Source of the DNA: Coriaria nepalensis
Lineage: Eukaryota > Streptophyta > Magnoliopsida > Cucurbitales > Coriariaceae
NCBI GenBank assembly: GCA_027186245.1
Contig: CP114481.1
Location: 28,241,501-28,305,500 of the forward strand
Direction: 5' to 3'
DNA length: 64,000 bases
The notes below the pieces were generated by a model, which was given only the letters and a program-made list of their open reading frames with translations, had not been told where the DNA came from and made no database searches. Shown here piece after piece: positions 37,816 through 51,796 of the stretch (its first letter is position 1; each line of letters starts with the position of its first letter). The position numbers were made by a program, and so were the translations under genes.

Positions 37816-40104
37816 CTTTGAGATAAGTTATTGACTTGAAATGACACATTAAAAAGATTTTAAGGTTAAACGAATGCACACTTTCCTTGCGTTGATCATT
37901 TGCAAGTTATGCACAAAACTTTTGTTTGTAGTGCAAGAATAGAATTAGTTTGAATTGTTTTGAGATAAGTTATTGATTTGAAATGACACATTGAAAAGAT
38001 TTTAAGGTTAAACGAATGCACACTTTTCTTGCATTGCTTAGTTGCGAGTTATGCACAAAACTTGTGTTTGTAGTGCAAAAATAGAATTCGTTCGAATTGA
38101 TTTGAAATAAGTTATTGACTTGAAATGAGTCATTGAAATGATTTTAAGGTTAAACGAATGCACACTTTCTTTGCACTGATCAGTTGCAAGTAATGCACAA
38201 AACCTGTGTTTGTAGTGCAAAAATAGAATTCGTTCAACTTGCTTTGAAATAAGTTGTTGACTTGAAATGACTCAAAGAAATGATTTTAATGTTAAACGAA
38301 TGCACACTTTCCTTGCATTGATTAGTTGCGAGTAATGCACAAAACTTGTGTTTGTAGTGCAAAAATAGAATTCGTTCAACTTGCTTTGAAATAAGTTGTT
38401 GACTTGAAATGACACATTGAAAAGATTTTAAGGTTAAACGAATGCACACTTTTCTTGCATTGATCATTTGCAAGTTATGCACAAAACTTGTGTTTGTAGT
38501 GCAAAAATAGAATTCGTTCAACTTGTTTTGAAATAAGTCATTGACTTGAAATGACTCATTGAAATGATTTTAAGGTTCAACGAACGCACACTTTCCTTGC
38601 ATTGATCATTTGCAAGTTATGCAGAAAACTTGTGTTTGTAGTGCAAAAATAGAATTCGTTCGAATTGCTTTGATATAAGTTATTGACTTTAAATGAGTCA
38701 TGGAAATGATTTTAAAGATAAACGAACGCACATTTTCCTTGCATTGATCATTTGCAAGTTATGCACAAAACTTGTGTTTGTTGTGCAAAAAAAGAATTCG
38801 TTCGAATTGCTTTGAGATAAGTTATTGACTGGAAATGACTCATTGAAAAGATTTTAAGGTTAAACGAATGCACACTTTTCTTGCATTGATCACTTCCAGG
38901 TTGTACACAAAACTTGTGTTTGTAGTGCGGGTATAGAATTCGTTCAAATTGATTTGAAATAAGTTATTGACTTGAAATGAGTCATTGAAATGATTTTAAG
39001 GTTAAACAAATGCACACTTTCTTTGCACTGATCAGTTGCAAGTAATGCAAAAAACTTGTGTTTGTAGTGCAAAAATAGAATTCGTTCAACTTGCTTTGAA
39101 ATAAGTTGTTGACTTGAAATGACTCAAAGAAATGATTTTAATGTTAAACGAATGGACACCTTCCTTGCATTGATCAGTTGCAAGTTATGCACAAAACTTG
39201 TGTTTGTAGTGCAAAAATTGAATTCGTTCGAATTGATTTGAAATAAGTTATTGACTTGAAATGAGTCATTCAAATGATTTTAAGGATAAACGAATGCACA
39301 CTTTCCTTGCATTGATCATTTGCAAGTTATGCACAAAACTTGTGTTTGTAGTGCAAAAATAGAATTCGTTCGAATTGCTTTGAAATAAGTTATTGACTTG
39401 AAATGACACATTGAAAAGATTTTAAGATTAAACGAATGCACACTTTCCTTGCATTGATCATTTGCAAGTTATGCACAAAACTTGTGTTTGTAGTGCAAAA
39501 ATAGAATTCGTTCGAATTGATTTGAAATAAGTTATTGACTTGAAATGACACATTGAAATGATTTTAAGGTTAAACAAATGCACACTTTTTTTGCATTGAT
39601 CATTTGAAAGTTATGCAGAAAACTTGTGTTTGTAGTACAAAAATAGAATTCGTTCGAATTGCTTTGAAATAAGTTATTGACTTAAAATGAGTCATGGAAA
39701 TGATTTTAAGGATAAACGAACGCACACTTTCCTTGCATTGATCATTCGCAAGTTATGCACAAAACTTGTGTTTGTAGTGCAAATATAGAATTCGTTCGAA
39801 TTGATTTGAAATAAGTTATTGACTTGAAATGAGTCATTGAAATGATTTTAAGGTTAAACGAATACACACTTTCCTTGCATTGATCATTTGCAAGTTATGC
39901 ACAAAACTTGTGTTTGTAGTGCAAAAATAGAATTCGTTCGAATTGCTTTGAGATAAGTTATTGACCTGAAATGACACATTAAAAAGATTTTAAGGTTAAA
40001 CGAATGCACACTTTCCTTGCGTTGATCATTTGCAAGTTATGCACAAAACTTTTGTTTGTAGTGCAAAAATAGAATTAGTTTGAATTGCTTTGAGATAAGT
40101 TATT
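37816..40104 (+). repeat. Satellite units partly of family H type
   Basis: The sequence contains CAGTTGCAAGTAATGC and TGACTCAAAGAAATG pairs near 38180-38290 and 39030-39130, a CGGGTATAG variant near 38929, and blocks of TTTGCAAGTTATGCAC units close to consensus around 39300-39900. I find no regular higher-order period here and nothing but satellite. Confidence 0.65.
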
Positions 40105-40150
40105 GACTTGAAATAACTCATTGATCATTGTGCAAAAACGAATGCACACT
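40105..40150 (+). other. Rearranged monomer with substituted middle segment
   Basis: After GAAATAACTCATTGA the expected AAAGATTTTAAGGTTAAACG is replaced by TCATTGTGCAAAAACG, making the unit about 4 bp shorter. The inserted TGATCATT and GTGCAAAAA resemble two other parts of the same repeat (the TTGATCATTTG and TAGTGCAAAAATAG segments). This suggests a local template switch. It is the only unit of this form I noticed. Confidence 0.75.
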
Positions 40151-43100
40151 TTTCTTGCATTGATCATTTCCAAGTTCTGCACAAAACTTGTATACGTAGT
40201 GCAAAAATAGAATTCGTTCAAATTGATTTGAAAGAGGTTATTGACTTTAAATGAGTCAGTGAACTGATATTAAGGATGAAGGAATGCACGATTTCCTTGC
40301 ATTGACCATTTGGAATTTATGCACAAAACATGTGTTTGTAGTACGAAAATAGAATTCATTCAACTTGCTTCGAAATAATTTATTGACTTGGAATGACTCA
40401 TTCAAATGATTTTAAGGTTAAACGAATGCACACTTTCCTTGCATTGATCGTTTGTAATATATGCACAAAACTTGTGTTTGTAGTGCGAAAATAGAATTCG
40501 TTCGAATTGATTTGAAATAAGTCATTGACTTGAAATGGGTCATTCAAATGATTTTAAGGTTAAACTAATAAACACTTTCCTAGCATTGATCATTCGCAAG
40601 TTATGCACAAAACTTGTGTTTGTAGTGCAAAAATAGAATTCGTTCGAATTGCTTTGAGATAAGTTATTGACTTGAAATGACACATTAAAAAGATTTTAAG
40701 GTTAAACGAATGCACACTTTCCTTGCGTTGATCATTTGCATGTTATGCACAAAACTTTTGTTTGTAGTGCAAAAATAGAATTCGTTCAAATTGATTTGAA
40801 ATAAGTTATTGACTTTAAATGAGTCATTGAAATGATTTTAAGGATGAAGGAATGCACACTTTCCTTGCATGGACCATTTGGAATTTCTGCACAAAACTTG
40901 TGTTTGTAGTGCGAAAATAGAATTCATTCAACTTGCTTCGAAATAAGTTATTGACTTGAAATGACTCATTGAAAAGATTTTAAGGTTAAACGAATGCACA
41001 CATTTCTTGCATTGATCATTTCCAGGTTGTACACAAAACTTGTGTTTGTACTGCAGGTATAGAATTCGTTCAAATTGATTTGAAATAAGTTATTGACTTG
41101 AAATGAGTCATTGAAATGATTTTAAGGTTAAACAAATGCAAACGTTCTTTGCACTGATCAGTTGCAAGTAATGCACAAAACTTGTGTTTGTAGTGCAAAA
41201 ATTGAATTCGTTCAACTTGCTTTGAAATAAGTTATTGACTTGGAATGACCCATTCAAATGATCTTAAGGTTAAACTAATGCACACTTTCCTTGGATTGAT
41301 CGTTTGTAATTTATGCACAAAACTTGTGTTTGTAGTGCAATAATAGAATTCGTTCGAATTGATTTGAAATAAGTTATTGACTTGAAATGAGTCATTGAAA
41401 TGATTTTAAGGTTAAACGAATGCACACTTTCTTTGCACTGATCAGTTGCAAGTAATGCACAAAACTTGTGTTTGTAGTGCAAAAATAGAATTCGTTCAAC
41501 TTGCTTTGGAATAAGTTGTTGACTTGAAATGACTCAAAGAAATGATTTTAACGTTAAACGAACGCACACTTTCCTTGCATTGATCAGTTGCAAGTTATGC
41601 ACATAACTTGTGTTTGTAGTGCAAAAATAGAATTCGTTCAACTTGCTTTGAAATAAGTTGTTGACTTGAAATGACACATTGAAAAGATTTTAAGGTTAAA
41701 CGAATGCACACTTTTCTTGCATTGATCATTTCCAAGTTGTGCACAAAACTTGTGTTTGTAGTGCAAAAATAGAATTCATTCGAATTGCTTTGAAATAAGT
41801 TATTGACTTGAAATGAGTCATTCAAATGATTTTAAGGTTAACTTAATGCACACTTTCCTTGCATTGATCATTTGCAAGTTATGCACAAAACTTGTGTTTG
41901 TAGTGCCAAAATAGAATTCATTCGAATTGCTTTGAAATAAGTTATTGACTTGAAATGAGTCATTCAAATGATTTTAAGGTTAAACGAATACACACTTTCT
42001 TTGCATTGATCAGTTGCAAGTAATGCAAAAAACTTGTGTTTGTAGTGCAAAAATAGAATTCGTTCAACTTGCTTTGAAATAAGTTGTTGACTTGAAATGA
42101 CTCAAAGAAATGATTTTAATGTTAAACGAATGCACACTTTCCTTGCATTGATCAGTTGCAAGTTATGCACGAAACTTGTGTTTGTAGTGCAAAAATTGAA
42201 TTCATTCGAATTTATTTGAAATAAGTTATTGACTTGAAATGAGTTATTGAAATGATTTTAAGGTTAAACGAATGCACACTTTCTTTGCATGGATCATTTG
42301 CAAGTCATACACAAATTTTGTGTTTGTAGTGCAAAAATAGAATTCGTTCGAACTGATTTGAAATAAGTTATTGACTTGAAATGAGTCATTGAAATGATTT
42401 TAAGGTTAAACGAATGTACACTTTCCTTGCATTGACAATTAGGAAATTATGCGCAAAACTTGTGTTTGTAGTGCAAAGATAGAATTCGTTCGAATTGATT
42501 TGAAATAAGTTATTGACTTGAAATGAGTCATTGAAATTACTTTAAGGTTAAACGAATGCACACTTTCCTTGCGACCATTAGGAAGTTATGCACCGAACTT
42601 GTGTTTGTAGTGCAACAATAGAATTCGGTCGAATTGATTTGAAATAAGTTATTGACTTGAAATGAGTCATTGAAATGATTTTAGGGTTAAACGAATGCAC
42701 ACTTTTCTTGCATTGATCATTTCCAAGTTGTACACAAAACTTGTGTTTGTAGTACAAAAATAGAATTCGTTCAAATTGATTTGACATTAGTTATTGACTT
42801 TAAATGAGTCATTGAAATGATTTTAAGGATGAAGGAATGCACACTTTCCTTCCATTGACCATTTGTAATTTATGCACAAAACTTGTGTTTGTAGTGCAAA
42901 AATAGAATTCGTTCGAATTGATTTGAAATAAGTCATCGACTTTTAATGAGTCATTGAAATGATTTTAAGGTTAAACGAATGCACACTTTCATGGCATTGA
43001 CCATTTGTAATTTATGCACAAAACTTGTGTTTGTAGTGCGAAAATAGAATTCGTTCGAATTGATTTGAAAGAAGTCATTGACTTGAAATGAGTCATTCAA

Positions 43101-46100
43101 ATGATTTTAAGGTTAAACAAATGAACACTTTCCTTGCATTGATCATTTGCAAGTTATGCACAAAACTTGTGTTTGTAGTGCAAAAATAGAATTCGTTCGA
43201 ATTGCTTTGAAATAAGTTGTTGACTTGAAATGAGTCATTGAAATGATTTTAAGGTTAAACAAATGCACACTTTCCGTGCATTGATCATTTGCAAGTTATG
43301 CACAAAACTTGTGTTTGTAGTGCAAAAATAGAATTTGTTCGAATTGCTTTGAAATATGTCGTTGACTTGAAATGAGTCATTGAAATGATTTTAAGGTTAA
43401 AAGAATGCACACTTTCCTTGCATTGACCAATAGGAAGTTATGCACAGAACGTGTTTTTGTAGTGCAAAAATAGAATTCGTTCAAATTGATTTGAAACAAC
43501 TTATTAACTTGAAATGAGTCATTGAAATAATTTTAAGGTTAAACCAATGCACACTTTCCTAGCATTAACCATTCGCAAGTTATGCACAAAACTTGTGTTT
43601 GTAGTGTGAAAAAAGAATTCGTTCAACTTGCTTTGGAATAAGTTATTGACTTGAAATGAGTCATTGAAATGATTTTAAGGTTAAACGAATGCACACTTTC
43701 CTTCCATTGACCATTTGTAATTTATGCACAAAACTTGTGTTTGTACTGCGAAAATAGAATTCGTTCGAATTGATTTGAAATAAGTCATTGACTTTTAATG
43801 AGTCATTGAAATGATTTTAAGGTTAAACGAATGCACACTTTCCTTGCGTTGATCATTTGCAATTTATGCACAAAACTTTTGTTTGTAGTTCAGAAATAGA
43901 ATAAGTTTGAATTGCTTTGAGATAAGTTATTTACTTGAAATGACTCATGGAAAAGATTTTAAGGCTAAACGAATGCACACTTTTCTTGCATTGATCATTT
44001 CCAAGTTGTACACAAAACTTGTGTTTGTAGTGCAAAAATAGAATTCGTTCAAATTGATTAGACATAAGTTATTGACTTTAAATCAGTCATTGAAATGATT
44101 TTAAGGATGAAGGAATGCACACTTTCCTTGCATTGACCCTTTGGAATTTATGCACAAAACTTGTGTATGTAGAGCGAAAATAGAATTCATTCAACTTGCT
44201 TCGAAATAAGTCATTGACTTAAAATGACTCATTCAGATGATTTTAAGGGTAAACTAATGCACACTTTCCTTGCATTGATCATTTGCAAGTAATGCAGAAA
44301 ACTTCTTTTTGTAGTGCAAAAATTGAATTCGTTCGAATTGCTTTGAAATAACTTATTGACTTTAAATGAGTCGTGGAAATGATTTTAAGGATCAATGAAT
44401 GCACACTTTCCTTGCATTGATCATTTGCAAGTTATGCACAAAACTTGTGTTTGTAGTGCAAAAGTAGAATTCATTCGAATTGCTTTGAGATAAGTTATTG
44501 ACTTGAAATGACTCATTGAAAAGATTCTAAGATTAAATGAACGCACACTTTCCTTGCATTGACCATTTGGAATTTATGCACAAAACTTGTGTTTGTATTG
44601 CGAAAATAGAATTCGTTTGAATTGATTTGAAATAAGTTATTGACTTTAAATTAGTCATTCAAATGATTTTAAGGTTAAACTAATGGACAGTTTCCTTGCA
44701 TTGATCATTTGCAAGTTATGCACCAAACTTGTGTTTGTAGTGCAAAAATAGAATTCGTTCTAATTGCTTTGAAATATGTTATTGACATGAAATGACTCAT
44801 TGAAATGATTTTAAGGTTAAACGAATGCACCCTTTCCTTGCATTCACCATAGGAAGTTATGCACAAAACTTGTGTTTGTAGTCCAAAAATAGAATTCGTT
44901 GAAATTGATTTGAAATAAATTATTGACTTGAAATGAGTCATTGAAATGATTTTAAAGTTAAACTAATGAACACTTTCTTTCCATTGACCATTTGCAAGTT
45001 ATGCACAAAACTTGTGTTTGTAGTGCAAAAATAGAATTCGTTCGAATTGCTTTGAGATAAGTTATTGACTTGAAATAACACATTGAAATGATTTTAAGGT
45101 TAAACAAATGCACACTTTCCTTGCGTTGATCATTGGCAAGTTATGCACAAAACTTGTGTTTGTAGTGCCAAACTAGAATTCATTCGAATTGGTTTGAGAT
45201 AAGTTATTGACTTGAAATGACTCATTAAAAAGATTTTAAGGTTAAACGAATGCACAGTTTTCTTGCATTCATCATCTCCAAGTTGTGCCAAAAACTTGTG
45301 TTTGTAGTGCAAAAATAGAATTCGTTCAAATTGATTTGAAATAACTTATTGACTTGAAATGAGTCATTGAAATGATTTTAAGGTTAAACGAATGCACACT
45401 TTCCTTGCATTGACCATTAGGGAGTTATGCACAAGACTTGTGTTTGTAGTGCAAAAATAAAATTCATTCAAATTGATTTGAAATAAGTTATTGACTTGAA
45501 ATGAGTCAATGAAATGATTTTAAGGTTAAACCAATGCACACTTTCCTTGCATTAACCATTCGCAAGTTATGCACAAAACTTGTGTTTGCAGTGCGAAAAA
45601 AGAATTCGTTCAACTTGCTTTGAAACAAGTTATTGACCTGAAATGACAGATTCAAATGATTTTAAGGTTAAATGAATGGACACTTTTCTTGCATTGATCA
45701 TTTCCAAGTTATGCACTAAACTAGTGTTTGTAGTGCAAAAATAAAATTCGTTCAAATTGATTTGAAATAAGTTATTGACTTGAAATGAGTCATTGAAATG
45801 ATTTTAAGGTTAAACGAATGCACACTTTCTGTGCATTGATCGTTTGCAAGTCATACACAAAATTTGTGTTTATAGTGCAAGAATAGAATTCGTTCGAATT
45901 GATTTGAAATAAGTTATTGACTTGAAATGAGTCATTGAAATTATTCTAAGGTTAAACGAATGCACACTTTCTTTGCATAGACCATTAGGAAGTTATGCAC
46001 AAAGCTTGTGTTTGTAGTGCAAAAATAGAATTCATTCGAATTGCTTTGAAATAAGTTATTGACTTGAAATGAGTCATTGAAATGATTTTAAGGTTAAACG

Positions 46101-46370
46101 AATGCACACTTTCCTTGCATTGACAATTAGGAATTTATGCACAAAACTTGTGTTTGTAGTGCAAAAATAGAATTCGTTCGAATTGATTTGAAATAAGTTA
46201 TTGACTTGAAATGAGTCATTGAAATTACTTTAAGGTTAAACGAATGCACACTTTCCTTGCATTGACCATTTGTAATTTATGCACAAAACTTGTGTTTGTA
46301 GTGCGAAAATAGAATTCGTTCGAATTGATTTGAAATAAGTCATTGACTTGAAATGAGTCATTCAAATGAT
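40151..46370 (+). repeat. Mosaic satellite stretch without regular higher-order order
   Basis: The stretch combines blocks seen elsewhere: TTTCCTAGCATTG (40580), CAGGTATAG (41056), TGACTCAAAGAAATG (41530, 42100), GGTTAACTTAATG (41840), and the block with TTGCGTTGATCATTGGCAAG at 45121 that recurs at 59881, 14760 bp away. A unit at 42568 lacks four bases (TTGCGACCATTAGG). Units at 43.4-45.0 kb are comparatively diverged. No gene, RNA or mobile element is seen. Confidence 0.65.
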
Positions 46371-47867
46371 TTTAAGGTTAAACTAATGAACACTTTCCTT
46401 GCATTGATCATTCGCAAGTTATGCACAAAACTTGTGTTTGTAGTGCAAAAATAGAATTCGTTCGAATTGCTTTGAAATAAGTTGTTGACTTGAAATGAGT
46501 CATTGAAATGATTTTAAAGTTAAAAGAATGCACACTTTCCTTGTATTGGCCATTAGGATGTTATGCACAGAACTTGTGTTTATAGTGCAAAAATAGAATT
46601 CGTTCGAATTGATTTGAAACAAGTTATTAACTTGAAATGAGTCATTGAAATGATTTAAGGTTAAACGAATGCACACTTTCCTTGCATTGACCATTAGGAA
46701 GTTATGCACAGAACTTGTGTTTCAAGTGCAAAAATAGAATTCGTTCGAATTGATTTGAATCAAGTTATTAACTTGAAATGAGTCATTGAAATGATTTTAA
46801 GGTTAAACCAATGCACACTTTCCTTGCATTAACCATTCGCAAGTTATGCGCAAAACTTGTGTTTGTAGTGCAAAAAACGAATTCGTTCAACTTCCTTTGA
46901 AATAAGTTATTGACTTGAAATGAGTCATTGAAATGATTTTAAGGTTAAACGAATGCACACTTTCCTTCTATTGACCATTTGTAATTTATGCACAAAACTT
47001 GTGTTTGTAGTGCAAAAAGAGAATTCGTTCGAATTGATTTGAAATAAGTCATTTACTTTTAATGAGTCATTGAAATGATTTTAAGGTTAAACGAATGCAC
47101 ACTTTCCTTCCATTGACCATTTGTAATTTATGCACAAAACTAGTGTTTGTAGTGCGAAAATAGAATTCGTTCGAATTGATTTGAAATAAGTCATTAACTT
47201 TTAATGAGTCATTGAAATGATTTTAAGGTTAAATGAATGCACACTTTCCTTGCATTGACCATTAGGAAGTTATGCATAGAATTTGTGTTTGTAGAGCAAA
47301 AATAGAATTCGTTCGAATTGATTTGAAATAAGTTATTAAATTAAAATGGGTCATTGAAATGATTTTAAGGTTAAACCAGTGCACACTTTCGTTGCATTAA
47401 CCATTCGCAAGTTATGCACAAAACTTGTGTTTGTAGTGCGAAAAAAGAATTCGTTCAACTTGCTTTGAAATAAGTTATTCACTTGAAATGAGTCATTCAA
47501 ATGATTTTAAGGTTAAACTAATGCACACTTTCCTTGAATTGATCATTTGCAAGTTATGGACAAAACTTGTGTTTGTAGTGCAAAAATAAAATTCATTCGA
47601 ATTGCTTTGAGATAAGTTATTGACTTGAAATGACAAATTGAAAAGATTTTAAGGTTAAACAAATGCACACTTTCCGTGCATTGATCATTTGCAAGTTATG
47701 CACAAAACTTGTGTTTGTAGTGCAAAAATAGAATTCGTTCGAATTGCATTGAGATAAGTTATTGACTTGAAATGAAACATTGAAAACATTTTAAGGTGAA
47801 ACGAATGCACACTTTTCTCGCATTGATCATTTCCAAGTTGTGCACAAAACTTGTGTTTGTAGTGCAA
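46371..47867 (+). repeat. Parental block of the 994-bp and 1560-bp higher-order repeats
   Basis: The unit order here contains all components of both downstream repeats: AACTAATGAACAC, TTGTATTGGCCATTAGG, GATTTAAGG with GTGTTTCAAGTGC, ATTCGCAAGTTATGCGC, CTTCTATTGACC with AAAAAGAGAATTC, AAACTAGTG, GCATAGAATTTG, ACCAGTGCACAC, CTTGAATTGATC, CCGTGCATTGATC, and TTCTCGCATTGATC. Positions 46381 and 46500 correspond to 51918 and 52037 (offset 5537). It resembles the state before later deletions, but could instead be another derivative. Confidence 0.7.
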
Positions 47868-48577
47868 AAATAGAATTCATTCGAATTGCTTTTAAATAAC
47901 TTATTGACTTGAAATGAGTCATTGAAATGATTTTAAGGTTAAACGAATGCACACTTTCCTTGCATTGACCATTAGGAAGTTATGCATAGAATTTGTGTTT
48001 GTAGTGCAAAAATAGAATTCGTTCGAATTGATTTGAAATAAGTTATTAAATTGAAATGAGTCATTGAAATGATTTTAAGGTTAAACCAGTGCACACTTTC
48101 CTTGCATTAACCATTCGCAAGTTATGCACAAAACTTGTGTTTGTAGTCCGAAAAAAGAATTCGTTCAACTTGCTTTGAAATAAGTTATTGACTTGAAATG
48201 AGTCATTCAAATGATTTTAAGGTTAAACTAATGCACACTTTCCTTGAATTGATCATTTGCAAGTTATGCACAAAACTTGTGTTTGTAGTGCAAAAATAGA
48301 ATTCATTCGAATTGCTTTGAGATAAGTTATTGACTTGAAATGACAAATTGAAAAGATTTTAAGGTTAAACAAATGCACACTTTCCGTGCATTGATCATTT
48401 GCAAGTTATGCACAAAACTTGTGTTTGTAGTGCAAAAATAGAATTCGTTCGAATTGCATTGAGATAAGTTATTGACTTGAAATGACACATTGAAAACATT
48501 TTAAGGTGAAACGAATGCACACTTTTCTCGCATTGATCATTTCCAAGTTGTGCACAAAACTTGTGTTTGTAGTGCAA
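47868..48577 (+). repeat. Five-unit (710 bp) derivative
   Basis: It repeats the last five units of the preceding block exactly 710 bp on (TATGCATAGA at 47271 and 47981; CCGTGCATTG at 47673 and 48383). The join brings the unit with TTTTAAATAACTTATTG directly before the GCATAGAATTTG unit. Confidence 0.8.
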
Positions 48578-49571
48578 AAATAGAATTCGTTCGAATTGCT
48601 TTGAAATAAGTTATTGACTTGAAATGAGTCATTGAAATGATTTTAAGGTTAAACCAATGCACACTTTCCTTGCATTAACCATTCGCAAGTTATGCGCAAA
48701 ACTTGTGTTTGTAGTGCGAAAAACGAATTCGTTCAACTTCCTTTGAAATAAGTTATTGACTTGAAATGAGTCATTGAAATGATTTTAAGGTTAAACGAAT
48801 GCACACTTTCTTTCTATTGACCATTTGTAATTTATGCACAAAACTTGTGTTTGTAGTGCAAAAAGAGAATTCGTTCGAATTGATTTGAAATAAGTCATTA
48901 ACTTTTAATGAGTCATTGAAATGATTTTAAGGTTAAATGAATGCACACTTTCCTTGCATTGACCATTAGGAAGTTATGCATAGAATTTGTGTTTGTAGTG
49001 CAAAAATAGAATTCGTTCGAATTGATTTGAAATAAGTTATTAAATTGAAATGAGTCATCGAATTGATTTTAAGGTTAAACCAGTGCACACTTTCCTTGCA
49101 TTAACCATTCGCAAGTTATGCACAAAACTTGTGTTTGTAGTGCGAAATAAGAATTCGTTCAACTTGCTTTGAAATAAGTTATTGAATTGAAATTAGTCAT
49201 TCAAATGATTTTAAGGTTAAACTAATGCACACTTTCCTTGAATTGATCATTTGCAAGTTATGCACAAAACTTGTGTTTGTAGTGCAAAAATAGAATTCAT
49301 TCGAATTGCTTTGAGATAAGTTATTGACTTCAAATGACAAATTGAAAAGATTTTAAGGTTAAACAAATGCACACTTTCCGTGCATTGATCATTTGCAAGT
49401 TATGCACAAAACTTGTGTTTGTAGTGCAAAAATAGAATTCGTTCGAATTGCATTGAGATAAGTTATTGACTTGAAATGACACATTGAAAACATTTTAAGG
49501 TGAAACGAATGCACACTTTTCTCGCATTGATCATTTCCAAGTTGTGCACAAAACTTGTGTTTGTAGTGCAA
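48578..49571 (+). repeat. Seven-unit higher-order repeat, 994 bp, copy 1
   Basis: The order is ATTCGCAAGTTATGCGC, TTTCTATTGACC with AAAAAGAGAATTC, CATTAACTTTTAATG with GCATAGAATTTG, ACCAGTGCACAC, CTTGAATTGATC, CCGTGCATTGATC, and TTCTCGCATTGATC. The length is exactly 7 x 142. It lacks the AAACTAGTG unit that the parental block and the 1560-bp repeat contain. Confidence 0.85.
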
Positions 49572-50565
49572 AAATAGAATTCGTTCGAATTGCTTTGAAA
49601 TAAGTTATTGACTTGAAATGAGTCATTGAAATGATTTTAAGGTTAAACCAATGCACACTTTCCTTGCATTAACCATTCGCAAGTTATGCGCAAAACTTGT
49701 GTTTGTAGTGCGAAAAACGAATTCGTTCAACTTCCTTTGAAATAAGTTATTGACTTGAAATGAGTCATTGAAATGATTTTAAGGTTAAACGAATGCACAC
49801 TTTCTTTCTATTGACCATTTGTAATTTATGCACAAAACTTGTGTTTGTAGTGCAAAAAGAGAATTCGTTCGAATTGATTTGAAATAAGTCATTAACTTTT
49901 AATGAGTCATTGAAATGATTTTAAGGTTAAATGAATGCACACTTTCCTTGCATTGACCATTAGGAAGTTATGCATAGAATTTGTGTTTGTAGTGCAAAAA
50001 TAGAATTCGTTCGAATTGATTTGAAATAAGTTATTAAATTGAAATGAGTCATCGAAATGATTTTAAGGTTAAACCAGTGCACACTTTCCTTGTATTAACC
50101 ATTCGCAAGTTATGCACAAAACTTGTGTTTGTAGTGCGAAATAAGAATTCGTTCAACTTGCTTTGAAATAAGTTATTGAATTGAAATTAGTCATTCAAAT
50201 GATTTTAAGGTTAAACTAATGCACACTTTCCTTGAATTGATCATTTGCAAGTTATGCACAAAACTTGTGTTTGTAGTGCAAAAATAGAATTCATTCGAAT
50301 TGCTTTGAGATAAATTATTGACTTCAAATGACAAATTGAAAAGATTTTAAGGTTAAACAAATGCACACTTTCCGTGCATTGATCATTTGCAAGTTATGCA
50401 CAAAACTTGTGTTTGTAGTGCAAAAATAGAATTCGTTCGAATTGCATTGAGATAAGTTATTGACTTGAAATGACACATTGAAAACATTTTAAGGTGAAAC
50501 GAATGCACACTTTTCTCGCATTGATCATTTCCAAGTTGTGCACAAAACTTGTGTTTGTAGTGCAA
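49572..50565 (+). repeat. Seven-unit higher-order repeat, 994 bp, copy 2
   Basis: It is nearly identical to copy 1, sharing TTGAATTGAAATTAGTC, GACTTCAAATGACAAATTG and GAAATAAGAATTCG. A few point differences are visible, for example CTTGTATTAACC here against CTTGCATTAACC near 49097. Confidence 0.85.
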
Positions 50566-51559
50566 AAATAGAATTCATTCGAATTGCTTTTAATTAACTT
50601 ATTGACTTGAAATGAGTCATTGAAATTATTTTAAGGTTAAACCAATGCACACTTTCCTTGCATTAACCATTCGCAAGTTATGCACAAAACTTGTGTTTGT
50701 AGTGCGAAAAACGAATTCGTTCAACTTCCTTTGAAATAAGTTATTGACTTGAAATGAGTCATTGAAATGATTATAAGGTTAAACGAATGCACACTTTCCT
50801 TCCATTGACCATTTGTAATATATGCACAAAACTTGTGTTTGTAGTGCAAAAAGAGAATTCGTTCGAATTGATTTGAAATAGGTCATTAACTTTTAATGAG
50901 TCATTGAAATGATTTTAAGGTTAAACGAATGCACACTTTCGTTGCATTGACCATTAGGAAGTTATGCATAGAATTTGTGTTTGTAGTGCAAAAATAGAAT
51001 TCGTTCGAATTGATTTGAAATAAGTTATTAAATTGAAATGAGTCATTGAAATGATTTTAAGGTTAAACCTGTGCACACTTTCCTTGCATTAACCATTCGC
51101 AAGTTATGCACAAAACTTGTGTTTGTAGTGCGAAAAAAGAATTCGTTCAACTTGCTTTGAAATAAGTTATTGACTTGAAATGAGTCATTCAAATGATTTT
51201 AAGGTTAAACTAATGGATACTTTCCTTGAATTGATCATTTGCAAGTTATGCACAAAACTTGTGTTTGTAGTGCAAAAATAGAATTCATTCGAATTGCTTT
51301 GAGATAAGTTATTGACTTGAAATGACAAATTGAAAAGATTTTAAGGTTAAACAAATGCACACTTTCCGTGCATTGATCATTTGCAAGTTATGCACAAAAC
51401 TTGTGTTTGTAGTGCAAAAATAGAATTCGTTCGAATTGCATTGAGATAAGTTATTGACTTGAAATGACACATTGAAAACATTTTAAGGTGAAACGAATGC
51501 ACACTTTTCTCGCATTGATCATTTCCAAGTTGTGCACAAAACTTGTGTTTGTAGTGCAA
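50566..51559 (+). repeat. Seven-unit higher-order repeat, 994 bp, copy 3
   Basis: Same order and length, but with more differences from copies 1 and 2: TTTTAATTAACTTATTG at its start, GATTATAAGG, CATTTGTAATATATG, ACCTGTGCACAC and AATGGATACTTTCC. The GATTATAAGG and TAATATATG variants are shared with the 1560-bp repeat downstream. Confidence 0.85.
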
Positions 51560-51796
51560 AAATAGAATTCATTCGAATTGCTTTTAAATAACTTATTGAC
51601 TTGAAATGAGTCATTGAAATTATTTTAAGGTTAAACGAATGCACACTTTCTTTGCATAGACCATTAGGAAGTTATGCACAAAACTTGTGTTTGTAGTGCA
51701 AAAATAGAATTCATTCGAATTGCTTTGAAATAAGTTATTGACTTCAAATGAGTCATTGAAATTATTTTAAGGTTAAACGAATGCACACTTTCCTTG
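51560..51796 (+). repeat. Linking satellite units between the 7-unit and 11-unit repeats
   Basis: Units with TTTGCATAGACCATTAGG and GACAATTAGGAAG join the two higher-order arrays. Similar units occur near 45970-46130 and 57320-57480. Confidence 0.65.
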
